Assembly: GCF_002806945.1 (NCBI RefSeq)
Contig: NZ_NIHC01000001.1
Location: forward strand, 682,001 to 746,000
Direction: 5' to 3'
Origin: Marinobacter salexigens
Lineage (GTDB): Bacteria; Pseudomonadota; Gammaproteobacteria; Pseudomonadales; Oleiphilaceae
DNA: 64,000 nt
The translations under genes and the position numbers were made by a program. Position 1 is the stretch's first letter. The number at the start of each line of letters is the position of its first letter. The notes under the pieces were generated by a model that ran no database searches, was not told where the DNA came from, and saw only the letters and a program-made list of their open reading frames with translations. This document shows positions 45,114 to 53,948 of the stretch, one piece after another.

Positions 45114-45451
45114 CGCGGACCGCGGATCAGATAGCTCAGTGGGTGCAGTACCAGCCAGACCAACAGGGCAACGCCCAGTGCTGCAGCTATAAGTGCGAGC
45201 CAGTCAATGGCCGTGGTTACGAAAGCCAGTTGAGAGTGGGTCAGCAGCGGCAGCCACCAAACCGATGAAGCGCCTACCAGCAGCGCAACGATCATCGCCG
45301 GCATGTATTGGTGAGCTTTGGTTCGGTAGCTGCGTATTCTTGCAGTAAACTGAACCGCTACCAGCACTGCCAGAATAGTCAGTATCAGCACCAAAAACGG
45401 TTGGATGGCGTTGGACAGGACAGAGAAAATGCCGGCAAGGGAAAATGTCAT
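45110..45451 (-). CDS. Small membrane protein (DUF5368-like), sqr partner
   Basis: 113 residues, three hydrophobic helices (about 18-40, 52-70 and 82-105). I recall DUF5368 proteins beside sulfide:quinone oxidoreductases; the assignment rests on length, topology and position. It starts 11 bases after the sqr stop, so it is in one operon with it. Confidence 0.6.
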   Translation of the reverse strand: MTFSLAGIFSVLSNAIQPFLVLILTILAVLVAVQFTARIRSYRTKAHQYMPAMIVALLVGASSVWWLPLLTHSQLAFVTTAIDWLALIAAALGVALLVWLVLHPLSYLIRGPR

Positions 45452-45462
45452 GGTTGATCTCC

Positions 45463-46797
45463 TTAAACCCGGCCTTCGAGCATGGCGTAGTAAGCGGGCT
45501 GCAACAGGTAGTCTTTAAGCACCCATGCTGACCAGGATTCTTCTTTTGGGTCGATGAAAGAGAAAGATGGCAGGAACTCCATGTTGTTGTCATAGCCAAA
45601 TTCCACCAGCATCGCTTTGCCAATGTCTGTAATCAGTGGGCATGAGGTGTAGCCGTTATGGCGGGCTGGCAGCGGTTTTTCCTGCAAGTAGGCCAGAATG
45701 TTGGCTTCCACAACCGGCGCTTGTGCTTTGACGCTGGCGGCGGTTTTGTTGATAGGTGCGCCTATTACGTCGCCGATACCGAATACTTCCGGGTAGCGGT
45801 TATGCTGCAGGGTATGAATATCGGTATCCAGCCACTCCCCTTGGAAGGCGCCGCTCTGGGCGATCAGATCACTGTCTTTCACAAAATCAGGCGCGCTCAT
45901 TGGCGGCACCACATGAATGAAGTCGTAATCACGCACTTCGGTGCTGCCGTCTTTAGAGGTGAACTGGGCCTGTTTGGCCCCGGCATCAATCGCAGACAAA
46001 TACTGTGAATGATGACGAGTAATATTTTCACGGTCGAAGCGTTGCTTCAAAAAGTCGTTAATCCAGGGCTGGCTGAACATCCCGCCGCCGCCAGTAAAAT
46101 AGTCCAGATTAAAGTGGTCGCGGACGCCTTCTGCTTTAATTCGCGAAAGCGTGGTGAAGGTCATTTTGATGGGTGCGCCGGCGCACTTGATGGCCGTTTG
46201 TGGCGAAGTGAAAATGCCTTTGCCTCCGCCTTCCGCCAACCAGGCATCAATCGCATCGCGGGTGCGGCGTGCTGCATCCAGGCTTGCGTAAACGCTGCCA
46301 ATACCGTTGCTGCCAATCAGGTCAGGTGACATGCCATCAATCAACTGATAGTTGAGTTGCAAACCCGTTGCCACCACCAGCACGTCGTAATCCAGAGTAC
46401 TGCTGTCGGCTAAAGTGATACGGCGCTGGCCAGCGTCGATACCTGCTGCCTGTCCCTGCACCCACTCAATGCCTGCGGGGCGGAATTTTGCGTTGGGCTG
46501 CAGCGTCCGTTCGGCTTCCCAAACGCCAGAGGCGACCAGCGTCCAGCCCGGCTGGTAGTGGTGCAACTCTCTTGGCTCCACCACGGTTATGGTTGCGCCA
46601 CTCAATCGCCTTGCCAGGCGATTGGCCATACTCATGCCTGCAGCCCCGCCGCCTAAAATGACGATGCGGGCCTTCGTCGACAGGGTGTTGGCAAAGACGC
46701 TGGAGAGCGGTAACAGACTGGCAGCACTTGCACCCAAGCCCAATTTGAGCAGTTGGCGGCGCCCCAGGCTTGGAGGACTCAAAGTGAATCGAGACAT
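45463..46797 (-). CDS. sqr: Sulfide:quinone oxidoreductase
   Basis: 444 residues. N-terminal GRRQLLKLGLGASAASLLPL is a twin-arginine-type signal. FAD binding: RIVILGGGAAGMSMA. The catalytic Cys is in IKCAGAPIKM and a second conserved Cys is in TSCPLI; VFGIGDV and TAASVKAQAPV complete the disulfide-oxidoreductase fold. It oxidises sulfide at the membrane and feeds quinone. Followed by the DUF5368 membrane protein. Confidence 0.92.
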   Translation of the reverse strand: MSRFTLSPPSLGRRQLLKLGLGASAASLLPLSSVFANTLSTKARIVILGGGAAGMSMANRLARRLSGATITVVEPRELHHYQPGWTLVASGVWEAERTLQPNAKFRPAGIEWVQGQAAGIDAGQRRITLADSSTLDYDVLVVATGLQLNYQLIDGMSPDLIGSNGIGSVYASLDAARRTRDAIDAWLAEGGGKGIFTSPQTAIKCAGAPIKMTFTTLSRIKAEGVRDHFNLDYFTGGGGMFSQPWINDFLKQRFDRENITRHHSQYLSAIDAGAKQAQFTSKDGSTEVRDYDFIHVVPPMSAPDFVKDSDLIAQSGAFQGEWLDTDIHTLQHNRYPEVFGIGDVIGAPINKTAASVKAQAPVVEANILAYLQEKPLPARHNGYTSCPLITDIGKAMLVEFGYDNNMEFLPSFSFIDPKEESWSAWVLKDYLLQPAYYAMLEGRV

Positions 46798-46843
46798 GTA
46801 AACCTCCTCACGGTGCCTTTCAACTGGCCCGTGGCTAAAAGCG

Positions 46844-46857
46844 GTATATTGTTATAC
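46844..46857. promoter_or_regulatory. Inverted repeat upstream of sqr, possible operator
   Basis: GTATA and TATAC separated by TTGT form a perfect five-base inverted repeat, 47 bases before the sqr ATG and inside an AT-rich stretch that could hold its promoter. Sulfide-responsive ArsR-type repressors bind short AT-rich inverted repeats, but no regulator gene is adjacent. Confidence 0.35.
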
Positions 46858-47017
46858 TTTTAACGTATCACAGGAGGTGAGGACTAAATGCTCTTCAGGC
46901 TGCGGCATATTGTCTCATGCCTGAGCAGTGTTCAGTCTGGCTGCGTAGCTGGCTTCTTGCTCGCCCACGATCAATGCGTTTTAACGTTTTACAGATTGAT
47001 CGCAGGCGGGTCACACT

Positions 47018-50000
47018 TTAGCTGCGAAAGCGAAACAAGGTGGCGTACAGAACCGGCACCACCACGAGTGTGAGTATCGTTGCGAAGCCAAGTCCAAACA
47101 TGATGGTGACGGCCATGGCGACGAAGAAGGCATCTGCCAAAAGTGGCAGCATGCCGAGAATCGTCGTCAGTGCTGCCATTGCGACCGGAATCAGGCGGCT
47201 GGTTCCGGAATCGACAATGGCCTCAACAGGAGCTTTACCGCTGGCCAGTTCGACGTCGATCTGGTCCACCAGTACGATGGCATTTTTGATCAGCATACCT
47301 GCAAGGCTCATGAACCCCAGCAGTGCCATAAAGCCAAAGGGTTGGTTAAACAACAGCAGTCCCGCGGTTACCCCGATAATAGCCAGTGGCACCACCAGCC
47401 AGATCACCAGAGTTTTGCGAATGGAGTTGAACAGGGCGATCACGATGAACACCATCAGCCCGAAGAACATCGGAATGGATTCGGCGATGGAGGTTACGCC
47501 TTTAATGGAATCTTCATTCTCACCGCCCCAGGCGAAGTAATATCCGGACATGTCTGCAACGGGAATGCGGTCACGGTAGCGCAGCGGAATGGTTTTGCCT
47601 GTGTGTTGTACGTCAGCATCATCTGACAGGTCGAGGTACTCCTGCACATCGGCATTTAATGCCTTTTCCACATCCGCTTTAATGTCGGCCAGAAGTTCTG
47701 AAGACAATCCGGTACGTTGGTCGAAGTGCAGACGCAACATGGTGGTGCGATCCTGGCGCCAGATGTGAGCATTCTCAAAACCAACATCGAAACCGGAGAC
47801 TGCCTGCCCAAGGGGCACCATACCTTGCGCAGCAGGGCTCCATATCGATACCTGGTCAAGGTTGTTCAGGCTCATGCGTTCGTTCAGCGGTGCCCGGGAA
47901 ATAATCGGCAGTAACTCATCGCCTTCACGGTAGGTGCCGACACGCACGCCATCAACGGCAAAGGCCATCGACTGTGCTATATCGGCACGAATCAGGCCCA
48001 GTTTTTGGGCCTGAGCGTCTGCGATCTCAGGTTTGATCACCTTCACCGGATCGCCCCATTCGTCACGTAACCCTTTTACGTTAGGGTGTGCTGCCAGTAC
48101 CTCCTTTGCCTTGCCGGCCAATTGACGCAGGGTTTCTGGATCCGGTCCGGAAATGCGCAACTGAATCCTGCCTCCGGTTGCGGGCCCGAGCACAAACTTT
48201 TTGACGTTAGCGGAAACGCCTGGGCGCAGAGGTTCCAGCTCTTGTAGGGCTTTCTCGGTTAGTTTGTTCAGGGTCTCGTAACTCTCAACATCTACCAGAA
48301 TACGTGCAAAATTAGAGCTGGGCTGTTCCGGTGGATAGGTCAACAAAAACCGGGGTGAATTGCCGCCGACCTGAGTGGTTACCTGGGTGACGCCGTCATA
48401 GCCGGCCAGTATGTCTTCAAACGCGCGGGCGCCGTTGGAAGTGGCGCTGATATCAGAGTCATCCGGGAACCACAGGTCAACGTAAAATTGAGGTCGGGTC
48501 GAGTCTGGGAAAAAACTTTGCTTTACCGAGCCAAACCCAAATACCGCTAACGCAAACAAGGCGGCGATGATGCCAATGGATAGCCATCGATACTGAATGG
48601 CGTAGTGAAGCAGGCTGCGATAGTTGCTATAGAAAGTGGAAGAATATGCTTGCTGGCCATAGTCCGTTGTTGCAGTGTTCAAAAACTTTTGACACATCAA
48701 AGGGGTCACGGTTACTGCAGTGAACCAGCTCAGAGATAAAGAAATCAGGATGACTGAAAATAGCGAGCGGGTATACTCGCCGGTGAGATCCTCAGATGTG
48801 CCAATGGCGGCAAAGGCAGTTACGGCAATGGCAGTGGCCCCCAGTAAAGGAATAGCCGTTTGGCTGACAACTTTACTGGCAGCTGCCAGAGAGTCTTCCC
48901 CCCGCTGCATGCGCATGCGAATACCGTCAGTGACCACGATGGCGTTGTCAACCAGCATGCCCAGGGCAATAATCAGTGCCCCCAGCGATACGCGCTCAAG
49001 GTTGATGCCGTATATGTTCATGAAAATGAACGTGCCCATGATAGTGATCAGCAGTACCGTACCGATAATCAGCCCGCTGCGCAGTCCCATAAATACCAGC
49101 AGCACGAGTACCACGATAGCGATCGCTTGTAGCAGGCTTAAGGTAAAACCGTTAATGGCTTCTGACACCGCATCCGATTGAATCGAAATCGGGTTAAGGG
49201 TTATGCCTAAGGGAATCCTGGGTTTCAGCTGCGCCAGTTTGGTGTCAAGGTCTTCACCCATGGTAACGACATTACCGCCGGCCCGGGTTGAAATGGCCAG
49301 ACCAATGGCCTGTTCGCCGTTAAAGCGCAGGATGTTTGTGGCTGGGTCCTGTTGCCCGCGATATACGTTGGCGATATCTCCGAGCACAATCTGACTGCCA
49401 CCGCGACCCCGGCTGGATATCATCAGAGATTTGAACTGTTCTGCGGATTCCAGTTCGCCGGAAACCTGAACGGCCAGGCGGGCCTCGCCGGCGCGGGCGT
49501 ATCCGGCATAGGCGACAGTGTTTTTATCCCCCAGCACGTTGAATATCGCAGCGGGAGGTATGCCCAGAGCTGACATTCGCTCTTTGTAAGGCTCAACGTA
49601 TATTGTTTCCTTGGGCTCCCCGAATAGCTCAATGCTTTTCACATCGTTGACCAGCAGCAGTTCTCGCTTCAGAAACTTGGCGAACTCATAGAGTTCGTTC
49701 TGGTTGTAGCCGTCGCCAGTGATGGCCAGGTAGACACCGAAGACATCGCCAAAGTCATCAATCACCTGCGAAGGCCCGGCGCCGGGTGGGAGCTTGGACT
49801 GTACATCGCTTATTTTTCGGCGAAGTTCGTCCCAAACCTGAGGCAGTTCTGATTTTCCGTATTGGTCGAGAATTTTTACTGAGACAATGGACTTGTCCCG
49901 GTAAGAATGGGATTCGACATAGAACAGTTGCTCCATTTTCTGAACAGCCTGCTCAATAAGGTTGCTAACCTCTTCTTCTACCTCGCTGGCGGTTGCCCCA

Positions 50001-50155
50001 GGGTAGGGGGTAACAACTTTGGCTTCTTTGATTGTAAATTCGGGGTCTTCAAGGCGGCTCAGGTTGTTGAAGGAATGATAACCAACCGCGACCATAACAA
50101 GGGCAATAATCCAAGTGATGGTGCTGTTTTTAATACTCCATTCGGCTATGTTCAT
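47018..50155 (-). CDS. RND efflux permease, AcrB type
   Basis: 1045 residues. Twelve hydrophobic helices in two halves with two large loops, the layout of RND pumps. The relay region is LGMLVDNAIVVTDGI, with D-N where AcrB has D-D. The N-terminal loop starts YPGATASEVEEEV, a typical RND porter domain. It is the inner-membrane pump of an envelope-spanning complex; no outer-membrane factor is present in the window. The upstream adaptor ends 7 bases earlier. Confidence 0.92.
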   Translation of the reverse strand: MNIAEWSIKNSTITWIIALVMVAVGYHSFNNLSRLEDPEFTIKEAKVVTPYPGATASEVEEEVSNLIEQAVQKMEQLFYVESHSYRDKSIVSVKILDQYGKSELPQVWDELRRKISDVQSKLPPGAGPSQVIDDFGDVFGVYLAITGDGYNQNELYEFAKFLKRELLLVNDVKSIELFGEPKETIYVEPYKERMSALGIPPAAIFNVLGDKNTVAYAGYARAGEARLAVQVSGELESAEQFKSLMISSRGRGGSQIVLGDIANVYRGQQDPATNILRFNGEQAIGLAISTRAGGNVVTMGEDLDTKLAQLKPRIPLGITLNPISIQSDAVSEAINGFTLSLLQAIAIVVLVLLVFMGLRSGLIIGTVLLITIMGTFIFMNIYGINLERVSLGALIIALGMLVDNAIVVTDGIRMRMQRGEDSLAAASKVVSQTAIPLLGATAIAVTAFAAIGTSEDLTGEYTRSLFSVILISLSLSWFTAVTVTPLMCQKFLNTATTDYGQQAYSSTFYSNYRSLLHYAIQYRWLSIGIIAALFALAVFGFGSVKQSFFPDSTRPQFYVDLWFPDDSDISATSNGARAFEDILAGYDGVTQVTTQVGGNSPRFLLTYPPEQPSSNFARILVDVESYETLNKLTEKALQELEPLRPGVSANVKKFVLGPATGGRIQLRISGPDPETLRQLAGKAKEVLAAHPNVKGLRDEWGDPVKVIKPEIADAQAQKLGLIRADIAQSMAFAVDGVRVGTYREGDELLPIISRAPLNERMSLNNLDQVSIWSPAAQGMVPLGQAVSGFDVGFENAHIWRQDRTTMLRLHFDQRTGLSSELLADIKADVEKALNADVQEYLDLSDDADVQHTGKTIPLRYRDRIPVADMSGYYFAWGGENEDSIKGVTSIAESIPMFFGLMVFIVIALFNSIRKTLVIWLVVPLAIIGVTAGLLLFNQPFGFMALLGFMSLAGMLIKNAIVLVDQIDVELASGKAPVEAIVDSGTSRLIPVAMAALTTILGMLPLLADAFFVAMAVTIMFGLGFATILTLVVVPVLYATLFRFRS

Positions 50156-50162
50156 CGTGGAA

Positions 50163-51236
50163 TCAGAACTCCACTTTGTGGATGGGTTTTACTTGCATGC
50201 CTTCGGTGAGCGATGACGCACCGGCAGTGGCTAGCGTGTCCCCCGTATGCAGTCCGGAGGTAATCAGAATGCTGCTGGAACCTACCAGATCACCTGTCTC
50301 CACCGGGCGCTTACTGACCCGGTTGTCATCATTAATAATCCAGACAACTTTTTGCCGATTGCTGTCTGCAACCACGGCAGACAGCGGTACCGCTATCAGT
50401 GTCTCGCCATTGCCGCCGTCCGATTTTCGTTGCGCACGAACGATGGCCGTCATCCCGGGCAACAGGTTCTGGCCCGCGGTGTCTTCGAAGGAAAGTACAT
50501 ACTGAAAAGTTTGGGTATCGGGGCTGGCTTCGGTGGCATGTTCTTTTATCGCCAGCGGGAAGGATCGGTTGGGTATGCCGTCGAAACGAGCGCTTAGGTC
50601 GATGCGGCCACCCGTACTGCTGTAGCGTACGATCAGGTTTTCCGGTATGTCCACCACAACCTCCAGTTCGCGATTGTTCTGTAGGTTCAGAATCGGCTCT
50701 TTGGGCTGTACTTCCTGAAAATTATCGACAAAAGTGCGGGCGATTACGCCTTCGAAGGGCGCTATCAGGCGAGTTTCGTTCAGGGCTTTCCGGGCTTTCT
50801 CAAATTCGGTTTGGGCAACGTTATAGCTGGATTCGATCTTGTCGTACTCAGCCTGGGAAATGTACTTCTTCTCGATCAGGTCTTTGGCCCGTTTAAAATT
50901 TGCCTCGGCTGTTGTCATCTGCGTGCGTGCGGCGGAAAAATTACTGTTGTAGTCTGACGGATCCAGTCTGGCGAGCAGTGTGCCTTTGGTAATTGTCTGG
51001 CTCTCCCTCACTGGGAACTCGACCAACCGACCAGGCACTTGAAAAGCCATGGTAACCCGCTGACTCGCCCTCACTGTACCGGGGAACTCACGGACCAGGG
51101 TTGCGTCTTCGCTTCCGATCGTCATCACTTTGACTGGCTGAATAACAGGCTGGGAGGTGGCTTTCTCTGGTTCACTGCAACCGACAAGGATGATTGTTGC
51201 GAGAGCGTAAAACGCTATCCGTAGCGTGAGGTTCAT
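50163..51236 (-). CDS. RND periplasmic adaptor lipoprotein (HlyD/AcrA-like)
   Basis: 357 residues from ATG 51236, after AAGGTG. A lipobox (ATIILVGCSE) anchors it to the membrane. The barrel-sandwich halves are RLVEFPVRESQTITKGTLLARLDPSDYN and RLIAPFEGVIARTFVD, with an alpha-hairpin between and a beta-barrel after. It links the RND permease to an outer-membrane channel. First gene of this two-gene operon. Confidence 0.92.
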   Translation of the reverse strand: MNLTLRIAFYALATIILVGCSEPEKATSQPVIQPVKVMTIGSEDATLVREFPGTVRASQRVTMAFQVPGRLVEFPVRESQTITKGTLLARLDPSDYNSNFSAARTQMTTAEANFKRAKDLIEKKYISQAEYDKIESSYNVAQTEFEKARKALNETRLIAPFEGVIARTFVDNFQEVQPKEPILNLQNNRELEVVVDIPENLIVRYSSTGGRIDLSARFDGIPNRSFPLAIKEHATEASPDTQTFQYVLSFEDTAGQNLLPGMTAIVRAQRKSDGGNGETLIAVPLSAVVADSNRQKVVWIINDDNRVSKRPVETGDLVGSSSILITSGLHTGDTLATAGASSLTEGMQVKPIHKVEF

Positions 51237-51430
51237 AAGTTCAACACCTTGATTGGAAAAGTAATGTTTCAACTTGGCGCATATTAACCGGTACTGTCAC
51301 TTTGCAAAAGTTGATTACACAAAGGTACAAATCTGAAGGTGGGCAACCACACATTTACTTGAGGACAGGATGGCAGAGAATATCTCATGGAGAAATACAA
51401 TGATTTCAAAACTGGCCATTCCCCGGGTTT

Positions 51431-51470
51431 GTCTTGCCTGAAGCAGGTTTACATCTGTTTCAGGCAAGAC
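51431..51470 (-). terminator. Twelve-pair hairpin after torA
   Basis: GTCTTGCCTGAA (51431-51442) pairs perfectly with TTCAGGCAAGAC (51459-51470). It lies 16 bases past the torA stop on the minus strand. The flanking bases are not strongly T-rich, so it may act by RNA end protection rather than as a classical terminator. Confidence 0.55.
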
Positions 51471-51485
51471 ACCAGGTGCTAGCTG

Positions 51486-53948
51486 TTAGGCTGCGCCAAG
51501 CGGCGGTTCGAAGGCGGTAAGCTCGGGCGCATCGCCGGTGAATTTCTCGAATTGTACAAGGGCGGTATAACCGCAGGTGCCCTGGGCGAGTTTCGAGGTG
51601 CCTTTGTCGATCACCAGCACGTTTATGTTGCCGTTCTTGCACAGCGCATTGTCGCCATTGTCCGACGGGTCGTACCAGGCGCCCTGGTGCACCGCGACCA
51701 CGCCCCGCTTGATTCCATCGTCAAGCACTGCTCCGCACAGGATCTGCCCGCGTTCGTTGTAAATGCGCACCAGATCACCGGCCTTGATGTCGCGATCAGC
51801 GGCGTCCTTGGGGTGAATCGTCACTGGCTCCCGGTCTGCTATCGCATACTTGTCACGCAACTTCGAGTAGTTGAGCTGCGCGTGCAGGCGATAAGCGGAG
51901 TGCGGAGTGATCAGGTGAACCGGGTAATCCGACGTGGCATTGCCGAGATATTCCACCGGCTCCAGCCAGGACGCGTGGCCAAGGCAGTCGTCGTATTTCA
52001 TATCGTCGATGGTCTGGGAGAAGATTTCGATCTTGCCGGAAGGCGTGCCGAGTGGATTCAAGATCGGATCTTTGCGGAAATCTGCATGGCGTACCCAGTT
52101 CGCCCGACTCGGATCTGCTGGATTTTCAAGGATCTCGTTTGCCTCCCAGAATTGCTGGAAACGCGGCATGCGAACGCGCTGCGCGCGCGCGACATCACTC
52201 GCTTGATCGTAAAAGTGCTTGATCCACTGTATCTGGCTGCGGCCTTCGCCAAATTCCTTCTCGACGCCAAAGCGCGCCGACATCTCGCGGAACACCTCGT
52301 AATCGTCCTTGGCTTCATGTTGTGGCTCGACAACCTTCTTCATGGGCACTATGTGCATGTTGGAGAAGTCACCGGTCATGGTGATGTCGTCGCGCTCAAA
52401 CGAGGAGGTGATTGGCAGCACGATGTCCGCATGCTTGGCGGTTGCAGTCCAGTAGATCTCGGAGACGATGACGGCCTCGGGCTTCTGCCATGCTTCACGC
52501 AGACGGTTGGTGTCCTGGTGATGGTGGAACGGGTTGCCGCCGACCCACCAGATCAGACGAATATTCGGCAGGGTAACCGTGGTACCGTTGTAGTCAAGCG
52601 GCTCGCCCGGCTTTTCCAGAGCGTCAACGATGCGTGCCACCGGTATGGTGTACTTGCTCGTATCTTCGACCTGGCCGGCCAGGTGCGGCGCGTCCGGAGT
52701 GGCACTGATGCCTGGCACGATGACACTCTTATGGGCCGGGACACCGCCGTTGGAGTAGTGGTAGCAAAACCCGAAGCCGCCACCGGGCAGCCCGATCTGG
52801 CCAAGCATGGAGGCCAGGGTAACCAGCGTCCAGTGCGGCTGTTCGCCTTTATCAGCGCGCTGCATGGACCAGCCAGACATCAGCATGGTGCGGTTTTCCG
52901 CGAACAGCTTCGCCAGTTCGCGGATCTTGTCTGCGGGAACACCACAAATGGCCGCCGCCCACTCGGGCGTTTTCTCGGTGTCGTCGGTTTCTCCGCGCAG
53001 GTAGGCGGCAAAGCGATCGAAGCCGACGGTGTACTTATCGAGAAACGCCTGATCGTGGCGTTTGGTCTTGAGAAGTTCGTGGGCGGTGCCGAGCATTAGC
53101 GGTACATCTGTGCTCGGATTCGGTGCGATCCACTCGGCTTTGTCGCCAAAAAACTTGGCGGTTTCCGAACGCATCGGGTCAATGATGATGACACGCTTGC
53201 CGCTGTCCCGCAGCTTCTCAAAATACATGCGGCCCGCTTCATCGGAAGCAGACCAGGCGATCTCAAGGGTGTTCATCGGGTTGGCGCCAATCATCACAAC
53301 CACATCCGAACTCTCGAGAATGACCGGCCAGGTGGTCTGTGGCACGGTGGTCTCCGGATTGCCCATAACGTGAGGCATGATCACGCTGATGGCACCCGTG
53401 GAGTATGAGTTTACGCGATTGACATAGCCGCCGGTGAGCCATAAAAACCTCTTCAGAAGCGTAGGGCCGGAATGCAGACTGCCCACCGAGTACCAGCCGT
53501 AGGAGCCGCCATAGATCGACTCGGCACCGTGGTCTTTGCGCACGCGCCTTAGCTGTTGCTCGATAATATCGTAGGCGCGTTCCCAGCTTACAGCCACGAA
53601 TTCATCCTTGCCGCGCTTGCCGTCCGGATTTTCGATGTTATCGAGGTTATCCAGAAAGCCCTTGCGCACCATTGGCTGTTTGATGCGCACGCGATGGTGA
53701 ACCTGGTCTGCCACGACGCTCTGCAGATAGTTCTCGCGGCGATTGGGTAGTGCGGGGCCTGACTCGATAATCCGCCCGCCTTCCACGGTAACCTTTAACG
53801 GCCCCCAGTGCGCGGCGGTGATAATGGTCTTGCGCATATCCTGTGCAAAGGCGCGTACCGTACCCAGCGGCGATACAAGTGCGCCGGCGAGGAGGCTGCC
53901 CCCACCTTTCAGGAAGGTTCTCCGCTTCATGTTCCAGAGCTTATTCAT
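51486..53948 (-). CDS. torA: Trimethylamine N-oxide reductase (TorA/BisC family)
   Basis: 820 residues. Twin-arginine signal KRRTFLKGGG, then molybdopterin domains: YGGSYGWYSVGSLHSGP, NRVNSYSTGA (serine ligand to Mo), and IGANPMNTLEIAWS follow TorA order. It reduces TMAO, or a related N- or S-oxide, in the periplasm with electrons from TorC. The start overlaps the TorC stop by eight bases. No torD chaperone gene or TorSTR regulators are seen in this window. Confidence 0.92.
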   Translation of the reverse strand: MNKLWNMKRRTFLKGGGSLLAGALVSPLGTVRAFAQDMRKTIITAAHWGPLKVTVEGGRIIESGPALPNRRENYLQSVVADQVHHRVRIKQPMVRKGFLDNLDNIENPDGKRGKDEFVAVSWERAYDIIEQQLRRVRKDHGAESIYGGSYGWYSVGSLHSGPTLLKRFLWLTGGYVNRVNSYSTGAISVIMPHVMGNPETTVPQTTWPVILESSDVVVMIGANPMNTLEIAWSASDEAGRMYFEKLRDSGKRVIIIDPMRSETAKFFGDKAEWIAPNPSTDVPLMLGTAHELLKTKRHDQAFLDKYTVGFDRFAAYLRGETDDTEKTPEWAAAICGVPADKIRELAKLFAENRTMLMSGWSMQRADKGEQPHWTLVTLASMLGQIGLPGGGFGFCYHYSNGGVPAHKSVIVPGISATPDAPHLAGQVEDTSKYTIPVARIVDALEKPGEPLDYNGTTVTLPNIRLIWWVGGNPFHHHQDTNRLREAWQKPEAVIVSEIYWTATAKHADIVLPITSSFERDDITMTGDFSNMHIVPMKKVVEPQHEAKDDYEVFREMSARFGVEKEFGEGRSQIQWIKHFYDQASDVARAQRVRMPRFQQFWEANEILENPADPSRANWVRHADFRKDPILNPLGTPSGKIEIFSQTIDDMKYDDCLGHASWLEPVEYLGNATSDYPVHLITPHSAYRLHAQLNYSKLRDKYAIADREPVTIHPKDAADRDIKAGDLVRIYNERGQILCGAVLDDGIKRGVVAVHQGAWYDPSDNGDNALCKNGNINVLVIDKGTSKLAQGTCGYTALVQFEKFTGDAPELTAFEPPLGAA

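Noticed and set aside
46888..47073. A 61-residue plus-strand frame with AGGAGG before its ATG
   Set aside because: Good ribosome site but the product has no recognisable feature and its 3' part overlaps the end of the RND gene; may be a remnant, not enough to call a gene.
51370..51479. Small peptides (23 and 31 residues) after the RND operon
   Set aside because: They run into the stem behind torA and show no conserved feature; too short to support.
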